Assembly (NCBI RefSeq): GCF_032452875.1
Contig: NC_083869.1
Span: forward strand, 126,424,001-126,488,000
Source of the DNA: Bos javanicus
Taxonomy: Eukaryota > Chordata > Mammalia > Artiodactyla > Bovidae
DNA length: 64,000 bases
Direction of reading: 5' to 3'
The notes under the pieces were generated by a model. That model was not told where the DNA came from and made no database searches. It saw nothing but the letters and a program-made list of their open reading frames with translations. Positions 42,650-53,753 of the stretch are shown here, piece by piece. The position numbers were made by a program, and so were the translations under genes. The stretch's first letter is position 1; every line of letters begins with the position of its first letter.

Positions 42650-43490
42650 TTTTCCATCTCAGGGAAGTTAAACTCTTCTGCCTGACATCCAAGACTTTCT
42701 ACAATCCGATCTCACCTACCCATCAATCCCTATTTCTAACTCTTCCTCATAGTGCATTTCCTAATTTGGCCAGCCTCAATGTTCTGAAGACACATTGCTA
42801 TGTTCCTGCCTTTGATCAGATCAGATCAGTCACTCAGTCGTGTCCAACTTTGTGACCCCATGAATCGCAGCACGCCAGGCCTCCCTGTCCATCACCATCT
42901 CCTGGAGTTCACTCAAACTCATGTCCATGGAGTTGGTGATGCCGTCCAGCCATCTCATCCTCTGTCGTCCCCTTTTCCTCCTGCCTCCAATCCCTCCCAG
43001 CATCAGAGTCTTTTCCAATGAGTCAACTCTTCGCATGAGGTGGCCGAAGTACTGGAGTTTCAGCATTAGCATCATTCCTTCCAAAGAACACTCAGGGCTG
43101 ATCTCCTTTAGAATGGACTAATTGGATCTCTTTGCAGTCCAAGGGACTCTCTAGAGTCTTCTCCAACACCACAGTTCAAAACCTTTGTTCAATTCCCTAC
43201 TGATATTTCTCCTACATGCTCCTCTCCCCTTTATTTAAATCCTGTTCAAACCTCAAGGCCCACCAAGGTTTTACTTCCCCCATTCAATCTTCCCCACCAC
43301 TAACTTCTCCCCTCTGTCTTCACATTGGTAACGTTTATATAAAGTACCACATGTTTATTTAAAGTACCACATGTTAACCACTCTGATGAAACCATATTCA
43401 CTTATTTCTTATCTCAGTTCTAATTTTCCAAGTAAACTGTAAAGTTCCAAAAGCCAGGGCCCATATCATTTACTTCCTTGGTATCCCAAC
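42650..43490 (+). mobile_element. L2 LINE 3' region, split by BovB
   Basis: 'gacatccaagactttctacaatc', 'tgttcctgcctttgatc' left of the BovB; 'caaacctcaaggcccacc', 'aagtaaactgtaaagttcc', 'ccagggcccatatca' right of it. The order fits one plus-strand L2. Confidence 0.7.
42818..43181 (-). mobile_element. BovB LINE 3' end, reverse, with TSD
   Basis: 3' end 'agatcagatcagtcactcag' then the C-terminal coding complement, truncated at 'cacagttcaaaa'. TSD 'cctttgatc' (42,809-42,817) against 'cctttgttc' (43,182-43,190). The terminal repeat unit here is 'gatca'-like instead of 'gttca'. Confidence 0.94.
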
Positions 43491-44514
43491 ATGGCCATCC
43501 ATGATAGTCATCAGTGCTTATTTACAAACACAAATTATCAAGTTGTACCCTCCCTGACTTTCTGTTTTGTTAGGTCTCCAATGAGACCCGGAAGTCTGTA
43601 TGTTAGTCAGCCCTTGACTGTAGTTAGAGATCACTGCTCACAGCACATGACATAGGAGTCACTCAACTTGACTATGAACATCTGGGTATAAACTACAATA
43701 TATGCAGTTATTTTTATCACACGATGACCTAATTGATGGGCACTCCCACTACCAAATGTATACCTCAGGGCACAGGTTTGGAGGCAGAGAATCTGGTTTA
43801 CCTTTGCTGGCTTCAGTTTGGTATATTTGGAATTCAAATCTCTCCACCTTATGATCTCTTTGTAATTACAATTATAGAGATTGGGTTGATTGAATTCATG
43901 GAATTGTAGCTGATTAGAAACATTCCCATCTTCATTTCCCATTCTGTTCAATCAGTTACAATCTATAGTATTTATCTGTAAAGTAATATTTAGGGGCAAC
44001 GGGACTTTCGTATGTGAAAAAACACTCCAGGCACAACTACAAAATTGGTAAAATGTATCTTCCTCCTCAGTCCTCACCCCATATACTAAATCCAACTCAA
44101 GTGTTAAATGATGAAGGATTAAGCTGTGATCCCCCTGGGATACTAGTATTTCAGAGGGAATCCTCTGGAAGTAAGAGGAGGAGATTATCTTAATGATTCC
44201 TAAACTTACTTGACAGGCAAACTGCCAGAGCCCAAGATTTGGGTGAGCATTTTCTTAGAAAGATGACCCCCTGGGCGCCCCTCTGCTTCTTCCTGAATTC
44301 TACAATTTTCAATAAAGTAAACAGTGACCATAGAAGTTTACAATTGTTTTTCCCAGAGCTGAAAACAGTTTAAATGTGGACATGATCGTCTGCTGTGGAT
44401 GGTGTTAGAAGACGCATCTGAGTCAGAGTCCCATTACTGTTTTGTCAAAAGAGCATCTTCTGGATTTTTCACATTCTTACTCTATTAAATGCAAAAGAGA
44501 AAACCCTTGAAGTC
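43491..44514. other. unassigned
   Basis: 1.0 kb without a recognised repeat or exon. Confidence 0.4.
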
Positions 44515-44616
44515 TTCTTTTATTCATCCAACAAATATTTATTGGGTGCCTATTATGTCCCAAGGACTGTCCTATTTTCTCGAGATACAACAATAAACAG
44601 ATAAAATTCATGGAGG

Positions 44617-44730
44617 TTGTTGTTCAGTTGCCAAGTTGTGTCTCACTCTTTGTGACTCCATGGCCTGCAGCATGCCAGGCTCCTCTGTCCTCCACTATCT
44701 CCTGGAGTTTGCTCAAATTCATGAACAGGG
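44617..44730 (-). mobile_element. old BovB 3' end, reverse
   Basis: 'gttgttgttcagttgccaag', 'gcctgcagcatgccaggc', 'ctcctggagtttgctcaaattc'. The 'gttgttgttcag' terminus marks an older BovB type. Confidence 0.82.
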
Positions 44731-44929
44731 TTTGTGAAGGGCAACATATAAACTAAATAAATAATCATGTTATACATTAAATGATGAATGCTGTGGAGAA
44801 CAAATTAAGCAGAGAATGGAAATGAGAAGTGCTGGGGGAAACTTTAAATTTTAAACTGAATGGACAAGAAAGTTCTGAGAGGATATCACTGGAGTAAAGA
44901 CCTAAAGGAAGTGAGGAAGCAAGACATGT

Positions 44930-45206
44930 GCTGCTGCTGCTGCTGCTAAGTCGCTTTAGTCGTGTCTGACTCTGTGCGACCCCATAGACGGCAGCCCACC
45001 AGGCTCCCCTGTCCCTGGGATTCTCCAGGCAAGAACACTGGAGTGGGTTGCCGTTTCCTTCTCCAATGCATGAAAGTGAAAAGTGAAAGTGAAGACGCTC
45101 AGTCGTGTCCAACTCTTAGCGACTCCATGGACTGCAGCCCACCAGGCTCCTCCATTCATGGGATTGTCCAGGCAAGAGTACTGGAGTAGGTTGCCATTGC
45201 CTTCTC
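44930..45206 (-). mobile_element. BOV-A2 SINE, reverse, with TSD
   Basis: Full dimer starting with six GCT units. TSD 'caagacatgt' (44,920-44,929) against 'caagccatgt' (45,207-45,216). Confidence 0.95.
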
Positions 45207-45240
45207 CAAGCCATGTAGATATCTGCAAAAAGAAAATTCC

Positions 45241-46185
45241 CAATAACTGGTTTAATACCTCTAAGATTATAGGTTAAGAGTTAGGTCTTGCAAAGTCTGA
45301 TCAAACACTAGTGCCTTTGCTAAATGCACAATAACTTCCCCCTTGAAAGTTATTCAGTCCTCATCTGTGAAGTCTTCTAAGGCTTAGTTGAAGATTTTCT
45401 ATTGAAAAGCAAAAAAAAAAAAAAAGAAATTTCTGAAAGCTTAACAGTACTACCGTAATCACTTAAAGGCATGGAAGACCATCCTAAAACCAAACAAACC
45501 AACAAAGTTTTTTGTAATTTTGAGCTGAGAGATCCCATTTATATTAATTAATTACTTAAAAAAACATTACTCACATAAACAATTAGACATCGAAATTAAA
45601 TAGATTGCTTGTTTTTAAAAGATGAAAAACAGTTCCTCATTTGGTTCTCGGAACAAATTGTGATATGTGCAAAACTGGCATTATGTTCAGTATACACATA
45701 AGGGTGCTAAGATCCAGAGAAACTAGGTGCCTTGTCATAGGTCCCACAGTGTTAAAACTCAGGTCTTTTGACTCTAAATCCCATGTTTCTTCCCTCTATC
45801 ATAGCTGCCATTTCAGTTCCCAAATTAGGAAAATAGCTACAGCATAGTACTTACTTACAGAATTTAAGCAACCTCTAGATGCCCTGTGAAACCACATCTG
45901 TCAAATAAAAAAGAGAAATAACAACAGTATATTGGAAAAGCTAGTTGTGAAGTTAAACTTAAAACTGGCATCAGTTCCTAAGGCCTAAGTCTTAGAGGCT
46001 GGAAGTCTAAATCACAGCAGAAACATTATACCTTTCTACAGTGGGCTCTGGTACAAGGAATGCTTTCCATCTAGGGCAGAGTAGATGCTAGAAGCAGCAC
46101 AATGTTCCATTAAGTTCTAAAATTTATCAATACCCAGTTCAGGCAAAAAGAGATAGATAAAGAAGTGGTTATATTACTGGAATTT
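45241..46185. other. mostly unassigned; MIR at 45,690-45,815
   Basis: Reverse MIR traces ('gagaaactaggtgccttg', 'ggtcccacagtgttaaaac') lie in the middle. A poly-A run sits near 45,415. No exon. Confidence 0.45.
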
Positions 46186-46301
46186 GGTTCTTTCCCCTTA
46201 TTTCCAAAACCACCCAATCAGGACCCTTGTCACTTATTGCTCAGGTTCTTTCCCCTTATTCCCCAAACCACCCAATCAGGACCCTTGTCACTTATTTCTC
46301 A
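46186..46301 (+). repeat. tandem duplication, two 58-bp copies
   Basis: 46,186-46,243 and 46,244-46,301 start 'ggttctttccccttatt' and share 'ccacccaatcaggaccc' and 'cttgtcacttatt', with only a few differences. It is not part of a recognised transposable element. Confidence 0.95.
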
Positions 46302-46479
46302 CGTCTATGTACAAGTCTACTGTCAGTTTCTCCCCTTTCTCTGACCTTTTCCCCAAACTTTTACTTCCCAAATTTTACTCTTTTGCATAAAAAACTTTAG
46401 TGACTCCCAAATACAGTTCATTAAGAAAATAAGATTCAGTTTAGCATTCAAGATATTACCTGTAACACAGCTTACTAAA

Positions 46480-46690
46480 ATTGACACAAGATGAAGTAGA
46501 AAATGCAAATTGCCCTATATCTCTTAAAGAAATCAAATTTGTTAATAAATATCTTTCTTAAAGAAAGCTCTAGACCCAGATGGTTCACTGGAAAATTCTA
46601 TCAAACATTTAAGGAAGAAGTAAGATCTATCTTCCACAAATTCTTTTAGAAAATAGATGAGGGAATATTGCCAGCTCATTCAACCTTAGA
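46480..46690 (+). mobile_element. old L1 ORF2 fragment
   Basis: 'agctctagacccagatggttc', 'gaaaattctatcaaacatttaagg', 'cacaaattcttttagaaaatag' match the RT-upstream part of ORF2 in old L1. Confidence 0.75.
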
Positions 46691-46699
46691 TAGTCCATC

Positions 46700-46880
46700 T
46701 GATCTTTGACATTACTGCCCTAATTACCAAAATTTAGAGACAGAAACTATGCATGTTTCCTAATTTTCTTCCAAACAGCAATGCTACATGCTCTTGCTGA
46801 CAGTTCCCCTTCCTTGGAATTCCTTCCTTGGAATTCCCTCCCCACTCTTTGCCTATTCAAGTACTTTGGATGGATAAAAG
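46700..46880 (+). mobile_element. L2-like LINE fragment
   Basis: 'catgctcttgctgacagttcc' then 'ccttggaattcc' twice (46,812-46,839), resembling the L2 3' UTR. Confidence 0.5.
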
Positions 46881-47219
46881 TGAGGATTCTTAGATGATCT
46901 GAAACTTAGGTCTATTCTTTTTTATTTTTCCTTTTTTTAAGGTCTATTCTTTTGTCACTTGCCTCTAAAGACGAGTATAACCTTGAGAAGTGAGCACAGA
47001 AAAAAAAAAAAAATCAGTGTTAGTACTGTACATAAATGTTAAGCCCAGCGTAGTATACACAAAAGAAAAGTCAAGGGCTTTTCTTTCTTTTTTCTCTTTG
47101 TTTTGTTTTCAAGGGCTTTTCTGATTCAACAAAGTAAAGTGTTCCCACTTCCCAGTGAAATGCAGTAGAGAACTATGCAAAAGGCAGAAAAAATGAGGCT
47201 TTTTATTTTTTAAAGAACA
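46881..47219. other. simple-sequence-rich, unassigned
   Basis: T-rich and A-rich runs (46,918-46,940; 46,999-47,013; 47,085-47,105) with a near-repeat of 'aagggcttttct'. No gene feature. Confidence 0.5.
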
Positions 47220-47870
47220 GCAGCAGAATACCAGTGAGAATCTTCTGTCACCACGCTTTCCAGCAAACATTTATCGAGAGCCTATTATGAGCCAAGATTA
47301 TACCAGGAACTGTGTATATACTTGGTGGTCCCTTCTTTCATGGAACATACAGTCTAGAAGAAGAGACAGACAATAATTAGGTGACAACAATTATAAATTG
47401 TGATTAACTTTTCGGAATGTAAAGGACAACCCTCTTTTTTGGTGGGGGGCCCTCAACAAGTAAGGATCTTAGTTTCCAACCAGGGATTGAACCAGGACTC
47501 AGTTAAAGCACTGAGTCCTAATCACTGGACTGCCAAGGAAGTCCCAGAACAAACGCTGAAAGGAAGAATAATGGTGGGAGCCTTTTTTTGAAGTTGATGG
47601 TCAGGAAAGGTCGCTCTGAGGAAGGTAAGTTTCTTGTAGGATGAGAACGCACCAGCCACTTGGGTGAGGGCCATTGCAGGCAGAGAGAAGAGTGTGTGAT
47701 AGTTCTGAAACCAGAAAATTGTTAAGTTTTCTTAGCAGCTGAACAGAAGGTCGATGTGGCTGGTGGGTTGGACAGGTAGTTGAGGCCAGATCATGATGGA
47801 TCTTCTTGGTTTTGGAAAGATTTTTTTTTTTTTATTCAAAATATAGTGGAGCCTGTGGAGGGCGATAAGT
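47220..47870 (-). mobile_element. L2 LINE 3' region, reverse, split by a CHR SINE
   Basis: 'agcaaacatttatcgagagcc', 'ggaacatacagtctagaagaag' then, after the SINE, 'ggtcaggaaaggtcgctctg', 'gcattgcaggcagagagaag' and 'gaggccagatcatgatgg' follow reverse L2. Confidence 0.75.
47433..47545 (-). mobile_element. short CHR-type SINE, reverse
   Basis: 'ttttttggtggggggccctc', 'ccaaccagggattgaacc', head complement 'ggactgccaaggaagtccc'. Confidence 0.88.
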
Positions 47871-47939
47871 TAATGACAAGAATTGAGAAGACCCCAGATC
47901 AATAATATTTCAAAAGACATTATTTACTCCCATATTCAA

Positions 47940-48415
47940 CTGGCATTTATGGAGTATCTCTGTATTAGGTACTCTTCTCAGCATTTTAACATCCCATTCA
48001 GTTTTCACCATAGACTTGTCCGTGTGTGTGTGTGTGTGTGTGTGTGAGCACGCATGCACGCAGGCGCTAAATTGCTTCAGTTGTATCCAACTCTTTGTGA
48101 ACCTTGGGCTGTAGCCTGCCAGTCTCCTCTGACCATGGGATTTTCCAGGCAAAAATACTAGAATGTGTTGACATTTCCTTCTTCAGGGGATCTTCCCGAC
48201 CCAGGGATCAAACTGGTATCTCCTCTTGTCTTCTGCATTGCAGGTGGATTCTTTACCACTGAACCACTGGGGAAGCCCTAATAGACCTGTGAGTGAGGTA
48301 TTATATCATTATCACTTTCTTACTGATTAAGAAACTGATGCTCAGAGAGATTCACTGACTTGCCCAAGATTATATCAATATTAGACCAAAGCTGTGGTTT
48401 GCAATTTAGTCTCAC
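47940..48415 (-). mobile_element. MIR SINE, reverse, split by Bov-tA
   Basis: Left piece to 48,019 ('catttatggagtatctctg'); right piece from 48,291 ('gattaagaaactgatgctcag', 'actgacttgcccaagatt'). Confidence 0.7.
48020..48280 (-). mobile_element. Bov-tA SINE, reverse, with (GT)n tail and TSD
   Basis: A 25-bp GT repeat (48,022-48,046) takes the place of the 3' tail, then body and head complement ending 'ccactggggaagccct'. TSD 'atagacttgt' (48,010-48,019) against 'atagacctgt' (48,281-48,290). Confidence 0.92.
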
Positions 48416-48428
48416 CTATGATTCAAGG

Positions 48429-48704
48429 CGGAGAAGGCAATGGCACCCCACTCCAGTACTCTTGCCTGGAAAATCTCATGGACGGAGGAGCCTGGTAGGC
48501 TGCAGTCCATGAGGTTGCTAGAGTCGGACCCGACTGAGTGACTTCACTTTCACTTTTCATTTTCATGCATTGGAGGAGGAAATGGCAACCCATTCCAGTA
48601 TTCTTGCCTGGAGAATCCCAGGGACAGGGGAGCCAGGTGGGCTGCCAGTCGCACGGAGTCGGACACGACTGAAGCGACTGAAGCGACTTAGCAGCAGCAG
48701 CAGC
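48429..48704 (+). mobile_element. BOV-A2 SINE with perfect TSD
   Basis: Starts 'cggagaaggcaatggcacccc'. TSD 'atgattcaagg' at 48,418-48,428 and 48,705-48,715 is exact. A 10-bp internal duplication ('gaagcgact' twice, 48,671-48,689) precedes the AGC tail. Confidence 0.96.
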
Positions 48705-48729
48705 ATGATTCAAGGTCTCTCTGTTCATC

Positions 48730-49870
48730 CCACCAGGTTATCTAACTCAGGCCAAATATCCACAGTATCTTTGACCCTTCTCTATTTCTCATATACCCCT
48801 CCCCTCTTATAGCCATCAGCAAATCCTGGTACGTTTTACCTCTAAAATCTAACGACTTGTCAGCATCTCTGCTGCTGCTGTCCTAATCTGAGACTCCATT
48901 GTTTTTTGCCTGCTGCTGCTGCTGCTAAGTCACATCAGTCGTGTCTGACTCCGTGCGACCCCATAGACAGCAGCCCACCAGGCTCCCCCGCCCCTGGGAT
49001 TCTCCAAGCAAGAACACTGGAGTGGGTTGCCATTTCCTTCTCCAATGCATGAAAGTGAAAAGTGAAAGGGAAGTCACTCAGTCGTTTCCGACTCTTCGAG
49101 ACCCCATAGACTGTAGCCTACCAGGCTCCTCCGCCCATGGCATTTTCCAGGCAAGAATACTGGAGTAGGGTGCCATTGCCTTCTCCGTGTTTTTCGCCTA
49201 GATTCCTGCAACTGCCTCCAAACTATTCTCCCGGCTTCTGTCCTTGCTCTCCTATCTTTTTTTTTTTTCTGCACAGCAGCCAGAATAAACCTTCAAAAAC
49301 ATAAGTCATATCATAAAACATAAATCATTCCTCCAGTGACTTCCCATGCCACTCAAATAAAAGTCTTCAATGACTTCCAAGACCCTACAATTCTGCCCCC
49401 TGCATTCCCGCTTGCCTGGCCTAGCTCCTAAAGCTCTCCCTAGCTCACTCTATTCAGCTACACTAGTCTCCTTCAACAAGGAAACTCTTGTCTCAAGACC
49501 TTTACGTTTGCTGTTCTTTCTGCCAGGAATTCTCCTCTCCCTAATGTTTGTAAAGTGTCCTCCATTTTTTTATGTCTTAGCTTAGGGGGCCCTTTCTGTC
49601 ACCCTTTGTAAAATGGATAACTCTACCCAAACAATAAGCCTCATCTCCCTTAACCCTACTGTCTGATTCTCCATAACCCTGAGCACCATGAGGTAGACTG
49701 TAGGTTTACTTATTTCTTGTTTGCTTCCCCCCGCCCGTCAAAATATAAGTTCCATGAGGACAGGGATTTTATTCTCTATTCTTAGAACACAGATTTCAGC
49801 TCCTAGAACACTGCCTGGCTCAATGAATAGAGGCAGATGACTAAAGAACAGAGCCTATTTGATCAATGAC
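48730..49870 (+). mobile_element. L2 LINE 3' region, split by BOV-A2
   Basis: 'atctttgacccttctctatttc', 'gccatcagcaaatcctgg', then after the SINE 'cagcagccagaataaacc', 'gacttccaagaccctacaattc', 'ccaggaattctcctctccc', 'aagttccatgaggacaggg'. One of the longest L2 remnants in the window. Confidence 0.78.
48912..49187 (-). mobile_element. BOV-A2 SINE, reverse, with TSD
   Basis: Full dimer. TSD 'tgttttttgcct' (48,900-48,911) against 'tgtttttcgcct' (49,188-49,199). Confidence 0.95.
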
Positions 49871-49994
49871 TGAATGAACAGAAAGACAAAATTGTTCTCC
49901 TGAGGATGGGAAAGCACTTTGTAAACTAGAAAGTCAAGCAGAGGTTTATTTCTTCCAGTTGATTCTTTGGTTTCGAAGCCTTAAGAACAGCTTC

Positions 49995-50268
49995 TGGACT
50001 TCCCTAGTGGCTCAGTGGTAAAGAATCCACCTGCCAATGCAGGAGACACAGATTCGATTCCTGGTCCAGGAAGATTTGACACTCCTCTGGGCAACTAAGC
50101 CCATGCACCACAACTACCAAGCCAGCGAGCCTAGAGTCAAGGCTTTGCAACAAGAGGAGCCACAGGGGTGGGAAAGCCAGCCCTGCAACAAAGAGGAGCC
50201 CCTGCTCACCTCAACTAAAGAAAGCTCGAGCGCAGCAACGAAGACCTAGCACAACTTAAAACAAGACT
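49995..50268 (+). mobile_element. CHR-type SINE (long form)
   Basis: Head 'tggacttccctagtggctcag', B-box 'agattcgattcc', body 'gggcaactaagcccatgc', 'gagcgcagcaacgaagacc'. Confidence 0.9.
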
Positions 50269-53200
50269 CAACAATTTCTGAAAGCTTTAACTAAATTGAG
50301 TGTCAAATGGTCTTGGTTTATGCAGTGCTGACTACCAGTTGGCAGACTACCAGTGATATAACTGGGTGTGTCCAGGAGCCCAGTCTTGCCCCCATTGCCT
50401 TCTCTGGTTCATGTCAAGGCTTAGTGAGTATCTTCCTCTTTTCTTTGTTTCTTTTTTAAAATATTTTATGACATATTTATTTAACATGTATATTACACAT
50501 ACGTTACTCTTTTAAGACACACATGCTTTGGCTTTTTTGAGTTTTTTATTCTGGGCAATGGGAGTGATAGCTGGTCCCTATCTGTGGTTGGGATTCTATA
50601 CAGGGAAAGTCATTCAATTAAATCAAGCAGTATTGAATCCTTAATTGACACAAATGAGACAGACAGACAGCTGGAGGAGTGGGGGAGGGACAAGGAGCAG
50701 GTGCTCTGCATAATGGAGAAAGAAGAGGGGCAGAATATAAATTCGGCTCACTTGTGAGTCTAGGTTTTATATCACAAGATAGGTAAGTTTTGCCACAGCT
50801 TACTTTACACACAGCAGAAAGGATCCGGTGGTGTCTTTGCCAAGGATAAGGCAACAGATTCCAAATGCTTGTGCCATTTTGGCTGCCCTGATGGCCAAGT
50901 CTGCCTCTTTTCAGGTACGGTCATTTACGAAAATCACTCCTGGTGGAGCCCAGGTTTCTTTTCCAGATAATTTTATCACGTAATGTTTGAATGAAAGAAA
51001 CCACTTTTTAAATTCCATTTCTCAAACAAAGGGATTCTTAACACATGAGTTAGGAAAGTGAGGGAAAGGATGTTTCCAAATCATCAAATGCCAGATATAG
51101 GGGCATTCTTGCTGAGGAGGCATGTCCCTTGACAACTCTGGAATTTCCCTGAGAATGTTGGGGGTATTTTTTCCTCTTAGCCCCATCCTGATCTGAGCTT
51201 TGACTCCTCAGCTCAGACAATTCTTCTCTGTATCCATGGGAATTGCTCCCATAATTAGCAGTGTCTCCTGCCTGGAACACAGACAAGTAAATGTTCAAAC
51301 CTGGCAGCTGATCCTGGGAAGGAGAGCTGATTAAATCTTTCCTGTTGAGAGGCACCTCTCTGATTTGAATGTGACACCTACATCCTCCACCTCAGGTTTG
51401 ACTGAGAGAAGCAATTTCACCCATGCCTTCATAACCGGAGATCCTGATATTTAAAGATATTTAATCTGAAAAAGAGCCCACTAGTTTCCCAGTGATTTAG
51501 TAAAAAGCACGGGCTTCTCCCCCACCCCCTTTCCTGGCCCCTTCTCCACTAAACACCACCCTGGATTTGGTATGATGAAAGCTCCTGCTGCACAGGTCTC
51601 ATCAAATGCTAGGGAGCCTTGAGGAATAAAAGGAGTTCAGAACACCACTAAGTACACTAAGTATTAACTGCAGTGGAAGAGTGAAGGAGCGGGCAAACTC
51701 TTTAAAAGTTTTGGTAAGACAGGCTAGGACCATCAAGCCCCAAAGTGAACACTCTCGGTGATATTCTGTTCCAGAAAAGCTTTCTATGGGAGGAGGTGTA
51801 TTCTTATCTGGATGTAGCTAGGATTATGTACGACCATTCAAATGCGTGCAGGAGAGACAATATCCATTTTCTTCTGACATCAAGGCAACCCTTTAAGTTT
51901 ATCCAAATTTATTTCGGTTAGTGCAATAAAAAAGCCAGGTTGGAGAATTATGTCTAAACAAAAACAAAAGCCATTGTATGCTTAAAGTTTCCCACTGAAA
52001 GCCTGCTTTTAAAGCAGTTTGCCTCTCCACAGTTCCAGTCACCTCACAGTATTTGCATTCAGGCAGGTTGGCTGTAAACAAAGCAAGTTTGCTTCACAGG
52101 CAATAGCCCTAAACGTGCTCTCTCAGGACAAAAGTTTTTCTTCGCAGTGTTTTCTACACGGCTCTGGTGAAGGGCCATTCACTTACCTCCAACCTCTTTC
52201 TCCTGGGAGACAAAGGCACCTTTGGGCAGCAGTGACATGGGAGAGTTAGAATCAGATTTGTTATCGCCATTGCAGCCTTCAGTTTCAGTAAGAGGCTAAA
52301 TCTGTCTATTCCAGCTACAGGAAGGCAGTCTTTATAACCCCTGGAGCACTTGGCCAATTATGCACCTGCAAATATACCATACAGGACATTTCAGGTTCCT
52401 AAGCACTTTGAAAACCGATACTTAAACAGTCTCAAGGGATCCTATCACCCACCTCGAATAATAGCTGCTTTGGAATCTGTTGTTGGCACCAGAAAAAGAA
52501 AGAGTCCTCTGAAGTCATTCTAAAGCCATTTTTATTGTGCATTTTCAAACAAAGAACCTCACCAAAAGAACTTCTGTTACAAAATCAGGGTAGAAAGTCA
52601 AACTCATCTCATCTAAGAGTCAATTACCCTGGCAATTTTGTGAAGAGATGGGAAATGAGTGCTAGGGGAAAGGGTTGTGGGGAGGGGGTGGGATTGGCTT
52701 TTAAAATCCCTTGGGTGAGAAGGGTGTTCCCACTGACTCTAAGCTCTAACAATTACAACAGAAGGGCCTCTGTGACTTTCTGGCTATAAACTTTTTATGA
52801 TTATTAACTGGGGAAATCTAGAATATGTGGAATTTTAACAATCGGCTTTCAACCTCCATTTGCTTCTTTCTGAGAAATTTGTTTTTGCACAGAGTGTAAT
52901 AACCTAAGGCTCAGAATTTACGTTGACTACCTTATATTCCTTGCTGAAACCCACCTTCTTACATATCTTACTTCCAATAAAGAGGCAGATGCCCTACATG
53001 CTGTTTATCTCGGGAAAGAAATACATGTGGGAAAAGAAGCAATTTTCTTCTTGCAATTAAATTGTCATGACCACCTGTTGTGGGATTATCCTGCCATCTG
53101 CTGTTCAAAAGAGAAACAGCAGCAGAGAAACAGGTTGGATGAGCTAAAATGTTCCTCAGTTGATAAAGGGTTTCAGTACAGGTTAAAATCTTCCTTTTTT

Positions 53201-53319
53201 TTTTTTTTTAAAGAGTATCGCTCTCTATTACTGTTGTGAGGTAGAGCTAATGGCTGATGGAATATCCCAAAAATGGGAGGACAACTGGCACCATTGTTTC
53301 TAGTTGTAGACCCTTCTTT
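50269..53319. other. 3-kb block almost without repeats
   Basis: No ruminant SINE or LINE and no clear old LINE. Notable sites: an exact forkhead core 'tgtaaaca' (52,073-52,080), a short palindrome 'ctgcttt-t-aaagcag' (52,003-52,017), and an interrupted purine-rich stretch at 52,660-52,690. Open frames of 60-101 codons have no domain. It may contain conserved regulatory DNA. Confidence 0.5.
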
Positions 53320-53597
53320 ACCTTGACCTAATCATTTCACTCCTAGAAACCTCTTCTAAAGGATGAATCTGAAATTCAGAAAAGGCCATGTGTGCAAAGA
53401 TGTTTATCATAATGATCATTTTATATTGAGAAAAAATTACAGAAGCAACTCAAAAGTCCACCAACTAGCAAATGGTTAGGATCATCTACTTGGTGGATTA
53501 TTCTGAAGCTATTGTAATTATTTGCATGAAAAATTTGTGACATGATGGCGTGCTTAAAATGCAACATAAAAATAAAACAGATTAAAAGAACAGATTA
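53320..53597 (+). mobile_element. old L1/HAL1 fragment
   Basis: 'aatcatttcactcctagaaacc', 'gtgtgcaaagatgtttatcat', 'attacagaagcaactcaaaag' match the C-terminal region of old L1. Confidence 0.65.
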
Positions 53598-53753
53598 AGG
53601 ACTTCCCTGTTGTTCTAGTTGTTGAGAATCCGCCTGCCCACGCAGGGGACATGGGTTCGATCCCAGGTCCCAGAAGATCCCACATGCCACGGGACAGCTA
53701 AGTGCCTGCACCACAACTAGTGAGCCCTCGTTCTAGAGCCCACACAATGCAAC

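Larger units (their letters stand above)
44515..45240 (-). mobile_element. L2 LINE 3' region, reverse, split twice
   Basis: Starts 'tattcatccaacaaatatttattgg' (quoted in part) and runs through 'acaacaataaacagataaaattc', 'gaatggacaagaaagttctgag', 'gaagtgaggaagcaagacatg'. Interrupted by an old BovB end and a BOV-A2. Confidence 0.72.

Noticed and set aside
48022..48046. Regular short repeats as a possible CRISPR array or satellite
   Set aside because: Only dinucleotide and SINE-tail microsatellites are present. There are no spaced direct repeats, and the host is a mammal.
1288..49168. Recurrent 60-75 codon frames starting M-S-D-S-V-R-P-H and similar
   Set aside because: The same peptide appears at every BOV-A2 copy (for example 1,288; 1,784; 16,562; 33,481; 44,962; 48,941). 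It is a translation of the SINE, not a gene family.
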